A DNA stretch of 64,000 nucleotides from Diospyros lotus (Eukaryota > Streptophyta > Magnoliopsida > Ericales > Ebenaceae). The position numbers and the translations under genes were made by a program. Below the pieces are notes generated by a model. It saw only the letters and a program-made list of their open reading frames with translations. It did no database searches and had not been told where the DNA came from. Below are positions 1 to 11,610 of the stretch, piece by piece. The stretch is from positions 21,795,310 through 21,859,309 of the forward strand of contig NC_068352.1 of the NCBI RefSeq assembly GCF_014633365.1, given 5' to 3'. The stretch's first letter is position 1. Each line of letters begins with the position of its first letter.

Positions 1-1054
1 AAATTTTTAGCCACAATAACTCACACACACCTAAAGTCATGGATCGAAATTTGGCCTCACCACTTAACCTAGCTACTACATTTTGCTTTTTACTTCTCCA
101 TATCACCAAATTGCCTCCTAACATATTACAATAGCCAGAAGTGGACCTCTTATCTACAATAGAGCATGCATAATCAGCATTCGTGTACGCTACAAGAGTC
201 ATAGCTCCTCTTTTTTTGAATAAAATGCCTCTCTTAGGTGCACCTTTTAGATAATGGAGTGTCCAACACATAGCTTTAAGATGGACTTCTCTTGGGTTGT
301 GCATAAATTGACTAACCACTCCTACAACATAGGCTATATGTAGCCAAGTAAGGTCCAAGTATATTAGCTTCCCAACCGGCCTCTGATGGTTCCTTGTCAA
401 CCATATTTTCTTCAAGTGCTTCTCCCAACTTATGATTTGGGTCAATGGGTGTGTCACTTACTTTGTAGCCTAGCAATCCAATTTCTTTTAAGAGATCCAC
501 CGCATATTTCTACTGGGATATGAATATACCTTCTTTAGAATGAGCCACCTCTATTCCCAAGAAATATTTTAATCTCCTCAAATCTTTAATTTCAAGCTCC
601 TTTAACAGACATTCTTTTAATTGAGCCATACCTTCTTTATTGTTGCCGGTAACAACAATATCATCTACATACACAATTAATATAGTTACTCCCCATGTGG
701 CTGAATGTTGAATAAAAAGTGTACGGTCTCCTTGACTTTGTCTATACCCTATTCCAAGCATAACACTCGTAAATCTCCCAAACCAAGCCCATGGGGACTA
801 TTTCAGTCCATGCAAGGCTTTTTTAATTTGCATACAACCAGCCCTTATGTGACTGTCCCATAACCAGGTGGTAATTCCATATATACCTCTTCCTCTAGGT
901 TATCATATAAAAATGCATTTTTTACGTCAAATTGATGCAATGGCCAACCTAAGTTAGCAGCCAAAGAAATTAGGACTCTAATTGTATTTAGCTTAGCCAC
1001 CGGTGCAAGTGTGTACAAATAATCTACCTCATACACCTGTGTATCCCTTGGCAA
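1..1054 (-). pseudogene. copia reverse transcriptase and RNase H remnants
   Basis: The minus strand from 1054 to about 510 encodes reverse-transcriptase pieces: a block with QFDVKNAFLYDNLEEEVYME (845-1054) and a piece carrying the catalytic YVDD motif followed by IVVTGN (510-761). From about 310 to 1 the frame matches copia RNase H, with a degraded ADYA/STSGYC region. In-frame stops and frame shifts separate the pieces. In a working element these domains copy the element RNA into DNA and remove the RNA strand; here they are broken. Confidence 0.85.
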
Positions 1055-1409
1055 CCAATCTTGCTTTGTACTGATCTAGAGATTCATGAGACCTATATTT
1101 CATAGTATAGACCTATTTACAACCCATTGAATGCTTTCCTTTAAGCAATTTTACCAAATCCCAAGTCTGGTGTTTTTCTAGGGCTGGCATCTCAGCTTCC
1201 ATGGCATCCTTCCAATTCTTATTCCCTATAGCTTCAGAATTTTTTTTTGGAATAGGGATAGTATGCAAGCTAGTAAGAAAGGCTTTGTAGGTAGGTGACA
1301 GCTTAGAAAAGGAAAGAAATAGGTGTAACGGATGTTTGGTACAAGTTCTGGATCCTTTTCTAAGTGCAATGGGCCAATCTAGATCATAGGTATCTAATTG
1401 AGCAATGGG

Positions 1410-1685
1410 TTAAGTAGGTTTTATAGGGCTTATATCAAGAGAGTTGGTTGAGGAAATACCTGGTGATGGCTCTGAAATGATGGCAAAATTGTCAGTGTTA
1501 CTTTTGCTTGCAGAGACTTTAGGACTTATGGGACTTGTAGCAGATGCTGGGGCTTGCATAGGGTTAGATTCGGGTTTCTTTCTCCTTGAGTATACCTGTA
1601 GAGGCCGAGGAGTAGATGATGAAACTTCCTCAGGTGTCATGCTTACCAAGTCCTTCCAGTTAGAAGATGGGTTCAAGGATAACAA
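1410..1685 (-). pseudogene. linker between copia integrase and reverse transcriptase
   Basis: A 91-residue open stretch rich in Ser, Pro and Thr lies between the integrase and reverse-transcriptase blocks. Copia polyproteins usually carry such a low-complexity linker after the integrase C-terminus. No catalytic motif is visible. The frame differs from neighbouring blocks, in keeping with decay. Confidence 0.5.
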
Positions 1686-1742
1686 ATTAGGGTAAGAAAG
1701 AATAAAAGAGGAATCCCTATTAGTTAAAGTCTAATTTTGTTC

Positions 1743-2370
1743 CTAAGTATTTGATGATCTAAAGCAGGATTCGTTTTCAGCAAAAGTAACATCGACAGAT
1801 ACAAAAAATCTCTTTAAAGGAGGGTGATAGCATCGATAGCCTTTTTGTGTGGGTGAATATCCAATAAACACACACTTTAAGGCACAGGGATCTAACTTCC
1901 CTCTATTGACTGTTGAAACATGAACATAAGCTATGCACTCAAATATCTTGGGCTGCCAATTACTAGCCACATGAAAGTTAGGAAAATGACTCACCAATAG
2001 TTGAATAGGACCATGAGATTCTAGTGTTTTAGATGGCAATCTGTTGATAAAAGAGATGGTTGTTAGAGCTACTTCTCCCCAATAATGTTGAGGGACATTA
2101 TGGTGAAAAAGAAGCGCTCGAACAACAACTAGAAGGTGACTATTTTTCCTCTTGCCTACCCCATTCTGTTGGAGTGTAGGGACAAGAAGACTCATGAATA
2201 ACACCTTTTTGTTGAAAGAAGACAGATGGAGATTGATTAAAAAAATCTCTAGCATTATCAAACCTAAACCGCTTTATATTAACCCCAAACTGAGTCTTAA
2301 TCATGTTGTAAAAATTAGGGAACACATGGCTTACTTCTAACTTTGTTTTCAATAAATATATCCAAACCAC
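1743..2370 (-). pseudogene. copia integrase core, frame-shifted
   Basis: Two overlapping minus-strand frames (2140-2370 and 1743-2261) share one integrase core. The first holds the segment before the invariant glutamate, the second carries the downstream part with QQNGVGKRKN, a variant of the usual glutamate-containing block, then INRLPSKTL and the CVFIGYSPTQKGYRCY block typical of copia integrase C-termini. The frame change around 2140-2261 and the replaced catalytic block indicate loss of function. Confidence 0.85.
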
Positions 2371-2615
2371 CCTAGTACAATCATCAATAAATAAAACAAG
2401 CTATCTTGCCCAAGAAATATTGGGAACACTTGATAGACCCCAAATGTTACTATGAATTAAGGAGAAAGGAGAATCAGTCTTTTATTAGAAGGAGAGAAAT
2501 ACACTCTTTTATGTTTAGCAAGTTCACAATCGACACAATAAAAGTGACTAAAATCCAGACCTTTGGCTAAATTAGGAAACCTTAATTTGAGAGTAAGAAA
2601 AGAGGGATGACTCAT

Positions 2616-3260
2616 TCAATAATGTTGTAACCACATCTTGTCCTCATTGGATTGGGCTAGGCATGACACGAGGGGAGAAAATTCCTTCTTGTCCTGTCCT
2701 CCTGGTTCCTTGAGATAATAAAGTCCATCCCTAGCCCTAGCAAGCCCGATCATCCTTTTCTTGCCCTGCCCATGTATCTCACAGACATTAGAATAGAAAG
2801 ATACACTGCAATCAGTATCCTTAATAAGTTTTTGGATGGATATAAGATTAGCAAATAACTTAGGGACATGAACAACATTCTTGAGGGTTAGGTGATCATT
2901 GAGGAGAATATCTCCTTGGCCAGCAACCATAATGAGTGAGCCATCTGCCATTGTGATTTTTCTTGAGCTGAGACAAGGATTATAGGAAATAAACAAGAGT
3001 GGGTAGGAGATCATGTGGTTAGAAGCACCCGAGTCTAGGATCCAACAATTTTGGTGTAAAGTTTCTGAAGCATGTAAGGAAAAAAATAAGATAGAATTAC
3101 CTGTGGGAGCAAGAGAGCAACTACCTTTCTCTATCTTTTTTTCTAGAGATCCTAGAAAGTTTTTGAGTCTTTCGATCTCCACCCTGTTAAACTCAAGGGG
3201 CTTTCCTCCGTGCTCTAAATCTCTCGATTCAGACTGCTGGCCACTAACTGCCACATGCAC
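2616..3260 (-). pseudogene. copia protease and GAG-pre-integrase segment
   Basis: The 214-residue open segment holds the aspartic protease signature WILDSGASNHM near residue 72, followed by the fold of copia protease and then by the start of the pre-integrase domain. The protease triad DSG is intact. The frame ends at 2616, before the zinc-binding HHCC part is complete. Confidence 0.85.
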
Positions 3261-3336
3261 TTGACTCCTTGTTGGTCCTCATTTGGGTGGCTTTCCATGG
3301 AGTTTCCAGCACTTCTCTATGGTGTGCCTAGGTTTT

Positions 3337-4283
3337 TTAACAAAAGGTACACCATAGAGACTCCCTATCCACTGGCTTCTTTTCATCCCTTGGGCCTTTG
3401 TTTTGATAATGACCTTTAAAAGACACTAGGGTAGAACTCTCGCCAGGGATAGATTCTAGCATTACACCTCTTCTCCCTTCTTCTACCCTTATTAAAGAGA
3501 TTACCTCGTTTAAGGAAGGCAAATTTTCCTTACCAAGAATCTGCACTCTGACTGCATCAAATTCTGTGTTAAGACCAACCAAGAAATCACATATCCGTTC
3601 TTTTTCAACAAACCTCTTATGGCGTGCAACATCCTCGCTACATTTCATCTTCAAACACTAGCAATTGTCCAGTTCTTGCCATGGAGTTTACAACATATTT
3701 GCATACTCTATGACGGTCTTCGACCCTTGTTTGGTTGCTGCCACCCTTGCCCGTATCTCATAAATTTGAGTTGTGTCCTTAACCTTTAAATAAGTCAAGT
3801 TTATGGCCTCCCAAATATCCTTGGTGGTGGTCAAAAACATGACAGTGTCACTGATTTCTAGAACCATGGAATTCCGGTCAAAAACATGACAGTGTCACTG
3901 ATTTCTAGAACCATGGAATTCCAGAGCCAGTACATCACCAAGGAGTCTTCCTCGTCCCATGCTACAAATGTTGGGTCATCCTCCTTCGAGCATGTTTCTA
4001 ACAAGTGGCTGAGCTTCCCCTTTCCTTTAAGAAAGGTTCAGATCAGCTGTGACCACTTTAGGTAATTCTTGTCATTCAAACGGTAGGCTACTTGGAGATT
4101 CTGTAATTCTCTTCCCGAGGCCCCATTTTGAGTTCTAGCAACTGGAACTTCGAAGGTATGGCTGGAATCAGGTGTAGGATCTTGGATGGAAGACATTTTT
4201 AAACCAAGGTTTGAACGTAAAACGAAAGGTGGGGAAGACTGGTAAGGATAGACTCTGTATCTCCCAAGGAAGTTGTAAAACAA
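3337..4283 (-). pseudogene. copia gag remnants
   Basis: The piece at 4038-4283 starts the gag region and ends with LNDKNYLKWSQLI, the usual start of the copia gag (UBN2-type) domain. The piece at 3337-3654 carries the later block ICDFLVGLNTEFDAVRVQIL, typical of the gag C-terminal half, and ends in LWCTFC, the start of a zinc knuckle. Between them lies a 47-bp tandem duplication (3829-3922), which breaks the frame since 47 is not a multiple of three. Confidence 0.8.
3829..3922. repeat. perfect 47-bp tandem duplication in gag
   Basis: Bases 3829-3875 are repeated immediately at 3876-3922 with no mismatch seen. The unit starts GGTCAAAAACATG and ends ATGGAATTCC. Lack of divergence suggests it arose late, after the copia element landed. 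Confidence 0.9.
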
Positions 4284-4303
4284 TCCCTAGGGCTTTGATA
4301 CCA
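4284..4303 (-). other. copia primer-binding site
   Basis: On the minus strand the sequence directly after the LTR reads TGGTATCAAAGCCC, the usual plant copia site complementary to the 3' end of initiator methionine tRNA. It fixes the inner edge of the LTR at 4304. Confidence 0.85.
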
Positions 4304-4562
4304 TGTCAACAATTAGGAGAAAAATAAACCTTTTTGTCTTACTTCTTACTCACGGGTAGAACTTGATTTATACAAGACTCTTTACAAGATTTAGGAAGTT
4401 ACTAAACTTAGCTTAGGAAAGAATTCTAAATCTAGATTTAGGAACTATACAATTTTAGGATACAAACAAATTAGGAAACATATCCTAATCTATAAGATAC
4501 AATTCTACTTTTAGAAAGTATAGACAATCAATCAATTAACCACTGATTAAAACCTTCCATCA
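4304..4562 (-). repeat. 5' LTR of the left copia element
   Basis: About 259 bp between TG at 4304 and CA at 4562 as read on the plus strand (minus strand TGATGGAAGG...TTGACA). The inner edge is set by the adjoining primer-binding site; the outer edge is inferred from the TG/CA rule only, since the partner LTR is outside the window. Confidence 0.7.
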
Positions 4563-4999
4563 ATACCAGCCACCGTCTTTCCCAAGCTAGAAACCAAACC
4601 CTAGCTACCATCACCTGTTGGAAACCCTATTTGCCGACACAGATAATTCAAGATATCTCAATAGTTTTTTTTAAATTCTTCTTGTAGTATTTTATCTTTT
4701 AAGCATATTCAAATATGTTCCTAGAATGTAGGAGATAACCTAAGTGTTGTGTATAAATACCCCATACTACTCTCGGGAATACATAAGGCAAGAATCTACA
4801 GTTTTTTCCAGCTTGTTTCATCTTTTTCTGCAATGCCTACAGTCACTAGCCAAAACAAAATTTTGTCTTTAATTCTTCTCCATGGTCTGGCTAATGACCC
4901 AGCATAATCTAAGATCAGAAAACTTCCAATCTCAACCCCACATTGATTTAGCAGTGAGAGAAAATAAAATCAAGAGAGTTTGATTTTTTAACTACAAAC
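4563..4999. other. sequence between copia LTR and aminotransferase exon 4, possible old LTR
   Basis: This should be the start of aminotransferase intron 4. No later exon is visible. On the plus strand, from TGTTGG at 4616, the stretch resembles a short copia LTR: a TATA-like TATAAATACC near 4752 is followed by a short leader-like tail to about 4833. No clear target duplication or primer site was found, so this reading is weak. Confidence 0.35.
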
Positions 5000-7714
5000 C
5001 TGAAGGAATGTTGCAGGATCAGTAGACATATTGTAAACTCCCTTAATGCAATCAATAATCTGAAAAAGAAAAGAAACAAAATAGATGTCATTACATTTCC
5101 AAATGGCCACAAAATCTGATTGAACAAGACTCTGAAGCATTAATAAATTTCATTTAGTGTCAAATACAATCAGGAGCACTGTATGAGCCGAATTCCAAAA
5201 ACTAGCACATGAAAACATGTGATTCATCACTTTCTTAGTAATTGGAAAAACAAACCAATTCCAACTAATATCCGTATAATCCCATTTTTCTAGAGCAATT
5301 TATTTTGTCTCAAGTGTCCATCAAGGGAGAATAATTTGCTTCAAGAGGGAACAAGTTTACTACAGATTGGGTTTCTGGAGATTTTTGGATCTACTGAATA
5401 TTAATCAACAAAATGTTCACTTGTTATTCTTTGATCCTGTGTCCCCTTGTTACTCATTCGTGTCAATTTGTCTTACTACCTAAGCATGTTTTAATGAAAC
5501 AATACTACTACCATTCAGTACAAGATTTGTCTTCAGTTTTATTTCCTAATTAACCAACTTGCAACTAGCACATTAAACCTTTTCTAAATGCAGTTTCTGT
5601 TTGCAAGATATATCTAAAAATCTATTTCAATTCTATGTTTTAAGAAAAAAGGATACCAATCAGTTACTTAGAAAATCAGTTAACATCCACCTGAAAATCA
5701 GACTCATTTTCTTCCGCTCAGATGATATAATTATTTGACAAGGTTGCATCCTCTGCTGACATGGGCCATTGAATTTTTCTTAATTTGGTAGTAATAACAG
5801 GTGTAAAATCAAAATTCGTTTGGGCATTTTCTTCTGTTTATGGGCACAATGCCACTTCATTTGAAGATGCGGAAAGTTTTTGAACAACTCAGATGAAATT
5901 TTGCCTGATGTTAAAAATGCAATCACTAAAATGGAAAGCCTTAGTAGCAACGTGAAATTGCTCCTTTACCTGAAAATCAGAGTTCAGGTAGTGGAAACAG
6001 CCTCCTGGGATGGGGGGGGGTGTTGTATGTTATGCAACCCTCCCCCAACCCTTGCAAAGCATGGAGCTTGGTCCATTGGGGACATTCCCTTTTTTTTCTT
6101 CTAACGCTCAAGATTTCAATGTCGATGCATCAGAATGTAGTATGTACCCAAGTGATGCCTCATGATGGGAAATGGCACATATTGCAATATCCATTAAGTG
6201 GCATTTGTTTTTGTTTGTCGTACAATTGAGTAAACTAAATCAAGGAGAGATTATTATGGGGAGAGAGAGAGAGAGAGAGAGAACCCCATATTTTTGAAGA
6301 ATGCCATTGGGATCATTTGTGGCAAGCCAACCAAATCGCCAACCGGGAACCATCCACCTCTTTGATATAGAGCCAACAGTAATAACAGGCACAATTGATC
6401 CAAAGACTCCCATAGGCACAAATGGGTTATTCCCAAAAGTAAGATGGTCGTAAACTTCATCAGCAATCACTAATATCCCCAGCTTCCTTGCAGTCTCAGC
6501 AAGCTAAGAACTCAGAACATCAACCACCAAAATGAGAACCAAACCCATTATATGTAAAGCGTATGCATTTCTAACTCATGTTAAAATTCACACCTTCTTT
6601 AAATGTTGGTATGTAAAGACATTCCCACAAGGATTTCCTGGGTTAATAATAACCATAGCAACAGTATTCTGATCTGCAAGAGCTTCAAGTGCATCAAGAT
6701 CTACCTCCCAACCTTTATCTGGAAGAAGATCAAAGTGGCGGGCTTCTAGGCCAGTAAAAGCACAGACTCCTTCATAGTATGGGAAGCCTGGTCTTGGAAG
6801 TAGAATGTTGGCATTGGGACTAGCAAGAGTTGTTACCAAAAGTTCGATTGCTTGTGTGCATCCAACTGTTGGATAAACATCATCGCTTGATAACTTGTAG
6901 GGAAGATCTTTCGAAAGGTACTCTGCTATGGCACTGTTAAGAAATTACAAGTACAACAATGAGATTAATTGAATCAGCTACATCCTTGAATCAATAAGCA
7001 TATTTATCAAGTTTTTCCATTCTCTCAGTAATTTTTGCATCTTCTGTTTTTCCTTGCTACTTTACTTGAAGCAGGGATCGTCACAGAGAATCTTAAACCA
7101 TGAACATTTTCCTTTTTCTCTTTGTGTTTGGTTCTCTCATCGTGAAAGAAATATATTAGAAGTAATGTGTAAAACTGTTGTTCATAGCAAGTAGTCTTTT
7201 CCAGTCCAGGAATATTCATAGCAGCCTAGCACCTCCAATGCCTGAATATTCCATCTAACAACCTTTTTAAGGAAAATGGTGTTCATAATAACTTTTAGGT
7301 GAAAATATATTTCTTAAACTCGGAGTAGGTCAAATCACCCATCGCCCCCAAAATATCTAAGCTGCTAGTTGAACAGAGAGAAAGAGGTGAAGCAAATGGT
7401 GTATATCAAGCTACCCAACAGGCGTGAAATTCAGCTAACCTTCTGGCGCGAGGCAAGCCCAGACCGGGGGCGTAGCCGTTGAACTTGGCGGAGCGGAGGG
7501 CGGCGACAACGGCGTCTTCGGCGACGGTGGTGGTGCGGAAGCAAGGGAAATGGGAGGGGTCGCCGTGACCGAGGGGGATGACGGGACGGGGGTCCGCCGG
7601 GTCGAGGTTGGACACGACCCGAGTCAGAACGCTTCTTATGGTCACCCCCGACGACCTCGTCGCCAAATCGTTTGGCCTGAAACACCATCTATCCGCCGCC
7701 GAACCGTTTTCCAT
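5000..7714 (-). CDS. tyrosine/nicotianamine aminotransferase-like gene, exons 1-4 of an incomplete gene
   Basis: PLP-dependent class I/II aminotransferase of the plant tyrosine aminotransferase family, which moves the amino group of tyrosine or related amino acids to a 2-oxo acid. Exons by splice-site reading: 7440-7714, 6594-6933, 6285-6503, 5000-5059, all with GT...AG introns and in phase (894 nt, 298 codons). Exon 1 gives the N-terminus through [14 protein letters not shown]. Exon 2 has PRPGFPYYE and the NPGNPCGNV substrate/cofactor loop. Exon 3 has ADEVYDHL and SISKRW, whose lysine (about residue 253) is the expected PLP Schiff-base residue. Exon 4 encodes [16 protein letters not shown]. 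The family is usually about 420 residues, so roughly 120 C-terminal codons are missing. Start chosen at MENGS (7714); an in-frame ATG eight codons upstream (7738) is possible. The rest may lie left of the copia element or be lost. Confidence 0.85.
6261..6282. repeat. (GA)11 microsatellite beside the exon 3 splice donor
   Basis: Eleven GA units on the plus strand read as TC on the gene strand and begin immediately after the donor GTTC at 6284. Length change here would alter the start of the intron. Confidence 0.9.
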
Positions 7715-8501
7715 TTCTCCTCTCTCTACCGGATTCAAGTTTTACAGGGGAGACAGAGAGAGTCAGCAGGGTTGACGAGTGAGTAGAAGCACATGGCGGC
7801 GCCATTTGTGAGGGATTTATGTGCTGGGCAAGGCAAGCTTCCAAGCATAATTTGTATTTTACTCCCAAATAAAAATAGGAGAATACAAAGCGAACTTGAA
7901 TTGCAGTTGGGCCCCACCAATGATCGTCTTTACGTGACTTTTAATAAAGTAGAAGAAGCCCAACAATTATAGGTTATATTAGAGACATTTGATCAACTAA
8001 AACTTGCATTTAATTGGCTAAATAAGTGTTAATCGATGCTCGAATAACACATTGTTCTCTTTTTATCTGCATTCATTTGATTGACTAAATACATAGAGAG
8101 AATTAGTGTTTTGATTTTGGGACCATTTAGTCGACCATATTTTTGCAATGGTCGACTACACAACAATGGAAACAAAACTTGATACTTGATACTTGCTACT
8201 TTGAATTGGTTAGCCATTCAGCCAGCTTTAATCAATCAAACAAAGAAAAATTTTAACAATTTTTTAAATGCATGCTTACTGCTTGAATTTGGTCGACCAT
8301 TCACTAATATTTAGTCGACCATACTAAGATAATTTTGACAAAATCCATCTTTCGAGAAAATTTTCATTTTGAATGAAACATCTTATAAATAGGAAATTAT
8401 TTTTAATTTTAGAGGATGACAAGATTTGTTATTATCAAAAGTTCATTTTATTGTACCATTGACATTTAAGAGATGGAGAGGGAAAATAAGAAAAAAGATT
8501 A
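7715..8501. other. upstream region of the aminotransferase gene, with an LTR-like relic
   Basis: No gene seen. Between about 8025 and 8335 the word TTAGTCGACCA (reverse of TGGTCGACTAA) and close variants recur four to five times. The same word fills part of the solo LTR at 20225-21840, so this may be a minus-strand fragment of a related LTR. No clear promoter element could be assigned. Confidence 0.4.
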
Positions 8502-9161
8502 GGTTGCGTTTTTTTTATTGTTTTTAAGTTATTTTTAATTTTTAATTTTTTAAAATAATAAAAATGTGTTTACTTTGTCAATTTTAAAAATAAGAAAAAA
8601 AATTATAAAGAAAACTTAAAACGATAAAATGTTGTTTTGGTTGTTTTCAATCAAAACAATCTCTAAATCCAAAACATGAAAAACATAATTTCTTCTCCAT
8701 TAGCTCTAAAAAAGAAAAAAAAATATTCTTAAATTTTAAAAATAAAATTATATATTTATTTAAAATTTTAAAAATATAGTATATCTATATTATAATAAAA
8801 AATATAAGATAACATATAGTATATTATTAAGTATATTACACATATTATGAATAATAATATTTAATATAAATTATCACTTAAATGTTAGTAAATTATTATT
8901 TTATTTTAATAGTAAAATTTTATTAAAAAGAGTTAATTTTATCATTTAATAATCAAATTCATTGAATAAAATATCATAAAATAATTTTTCTCAAAATTCT
9001 AAAGTAAATGTGTTTTCTAATTTTTTGTTTTAAGAAATAATTTTTTAAAATAACAAAAAGAACACGTTTTTAATTTTTTAAAAACAAATTATCAAAACAT
9101 AAAACTGAAAATAAATTTAAAATTCAAAACTGAAAATTAAAAATATAAAGAAAACACAGCC
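8502..9161. mobile_element. PIF/Harbinger-like MITE with TTA target duplication
   Basis: Ends are GGTTGCGTTTTTTTTATTG and, as reverse complement of the right end, GGCTGTGTTTTCTTTATATT. TTA flanks both sides (8499-8501 and 9162-9164). The interior is very AT-rich with no ORF. Terminal GG...CC with a 3-bp TTA/TAA duplication fits the Tourist/PIF-Harbinger type; there is no transposase. Confidence 0.65.
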
Positions 9162-9348
9162 TTATTTATTCTCTTTTCTAAAAAAAATTTCACAATATGA
9201 GAAAAAGTGAGTAGAAAAGGCTTTCATCGACTAACATTGAAGATACTTGTTAACATTAGTTGATGCATTCAAAGTTGAAGGTGTTGAAGCATTCAAGCAT
9301 CCATTTATCTTGTACTTTGTTGTCTTTGTTTTCATCTTTATTTATTAA

Positions 9349-9720
9349 GGTAGCGTTTGTTATAATGAGCAAGATAAGGGAGTATTAAAATAAGTTCGAA
9401 ATGATTTTCGGAGCAAGATATGAAATTATCAAGATAAAGTTAGAAAACATTACAATATTTTTATCAAATTATTTGTTAAATTATTTGGAATGCATTAGAT
9501 GACACATAAGTCATTTTTTTCTTATATGTAGGGACCAAGATATTTTTATCTTGAGGGGGATGAGAGATATACCTATCTTGAAATATCAAGATAAAATGTC
9601 ATTAATGATTTTTTTAAAAATGGTTAGATAACCTTAACAAATATGTTGGAAATAATAAAAATCTGGGATACATCCCATATCTTGATTTTTTCACCCCATA
9701 TCTTGATTAACAAACCCCCC
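9349..9720. mobile_element. PIF/Harbinger-like MITE, TAA target duplication (copy 1)
   Basis: Left end GGTAGCGTTTGTTATAATG, right end (reversed) GGGGGGTTTGTTAATCAAG, with TAA at 9346-9348 and 9721-9723. The subterminal word AAGATAAGG recurs. No coding capacity. Its termini match those of the MITE at 50121-50911. Confidence 0.75.
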
Positions 9721-9723
9721 TAA

Positions 9724-11322
9724 GGGTTGAAAGTAAATTCTATTTCATTATATTTAACTCAGTAGAGTGTTCCAAGAACTCAATTTATTTTGTGAAGGTT
9801 TTATTCTTGATTGGAAGGGAATTGTAAATTTTCTTCCAACTCTGGTATAAAAGTTAAGCTTTAATTGTCATTTCATAATTGAATCTTCAATATTTTGCTT
9901 ATAGAGAAATGATACAAGTCCTTAAAATTAAAATCAATAAGGGTGTTTGCCTTAGCAATTTGATCATTTATTAGTTGTTTCTTTAACTTAAATGTTGTAT
10001 ATCTTATTTAGTTATATATTTATTAAAAATTAAAAAACTTAAACATTGTTTTAACAACATTTAAAAAAAACTCTTCTCCAACTTTTCTCAAAAACCTTGT
10101 TAGCAACTTATTTAGTTAACCAAGTTATTTACAATTTTATCCTAAAAAAACTCTTAATATGTCCAATTTTTTCTGCCCTTAAGCATTACAACTCTCTCAT
10201 CCTTATGCCCTTCTCTTTTTTTTATTCTTCACTTTCCTCCCATCTTCTTCTATTGTTACTTCCATTGCCAACTTCCTCATAATCACAACTTCCATCTTAA
10301 TCGTCATCTCTAGCTCAGTACTGTTGCCGCCGCTGCTTCCATCTGCTCATTTGTTGTTTCTATCGTCACCTCAAGCTTCCATCTCGGCCATTGCCTCTAA
10401 CCCAACGCTATCGCTATCATCTCCATCTTGGAGGCGACTCGACCATAAACGTCGCCAAACCCCCTGCCCTTCCTTTTTTGTCTCTCTCTCTCTCTCTATA
10501 TATATATATTTAACATATATAAATATTAATGTCTCAATATATATTTAATATTTTTATGAATTAAATTTAAATATAAATATAAAATATTTTATTAATATAT
10601 TTTTTAATAATTATATATAATTTATCAACATGTAATGATAATAATTTTTATCAGTTGAACATTAATTTATAATTTATTTTTATTAAAAATTAATATTTTT
10701 ATAAATTTTATTTATATTATTCAGTAATATATCTATTTTAATCTTTTTGTTAAATTTTAATAATTTATCAACTTTTTTAAATCAAATACATAAGTATATA
10801 AATGATAATTTAAAATATATTTATCTAAATACATTATCAACTTAAATGTTAATTAATTTTAAAATTTTATATAATTTATAAATAAAAAGACTTAAAAATT
10901 ATCTTAAAAAATATGAGCCAAAGAGCCTCCAAATTTTTAAAAAACCTTACATGTATGTTTGTGATTAATTGAACTTTAATTTAATTATCCATCTCCATCA
11001 ACAAAAACACAAATAGTCAAACCCAATAAATTAAAAAAAAATATTAAAAATATTCTTAAATTTTTATAGAACCCAATTCAATCTTCTTAAAATTTATTAA
11101 CGAATTCTAAAAGCAATTCCAGCCTGCCTGCCTGCCAGCCAGCCAACCAAGACGCGTGGCAAGTCCTGCTGCAATCTTTCTTTTTCGCCTAAATGCATAT
11201 CTGTACGATCATGCCACGTGATAGTATGCCCATTGGCAGAAATCACTTGTTCACATTCAACCACATAACATATATGACTCGACTTTTAACTCTATCTTAA
11301 CTGCCAAAATGAAAGACATGGA
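9724..11322. other. AT-rich intergenic stretch
   Basis: No convincing gene. It holds a pyrimidine-rich stretch near 10200-10500 ending in CT and TA dinucleotide runs (10481-10510), and otherwise long AT-rich sequence. The short ORFs here are low-complexity Leu/Ser-rich and match nothing I know. Confidence 0.6.
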
Positions 11323-11610
11323 TTAAGGTACAGGCCATTAAAATTTATGTCTAAAATCTTAAAAAAAAAAGAAAAAAGAGAGAGCCCTAAAAAAATTACA
11401 GGCCAGAAGCTCACAGCTCACGGGATTCAAGGTCAGATTAAGGTATACGTCACTAAAATTTATGTTTAAATCCCAAAAAAGGAGAGTTTCAAAAAAATTA
11501 TAGACCAGAAACTCATAGGGCATGGGATTCAGGGTTAAATTAAGGTATAGTCCACTAAAGTCTATGTTTGGTTTCCAAAAAAATTATAAGTCAAAAACAA
11601 TGAGCTTCTG
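11323..11610. repeat. three degenerate tandem units of about 102-115 bp
   Basis: Units begin TTAAGGTA at 11323, 11438 and 11540. Each runs through CACTAAAATTTATGTTTA, an A-rich stretch, then CCAGAAGCTCA and GGGATTCA variants; the third is truncated. The array abuts the Dabb-like fragment. Confidence 0.75.

Larger units (their letters stand above)
1..4562 (-). mobile_element. Ty1/copia retrotransposon, decayed, cut by the window's left edge
   Basis: Read on the minus strand the order is 5' LTR (4304-4562), primer-binding site, gag, protease, integrase, reverse transcriptase and RNase H, which is the copia order. The 3' LTR would lie left of position 1. The reading frame is split into at least six pieces by stops and frame changes, so the copy is dead. 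The element lies in the same orientation as the aminotransferase exons to its right and starts 437 bp after the last exon found. Target duplication cannot be checked because the other end is outside the window. Confidence 0.9.
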
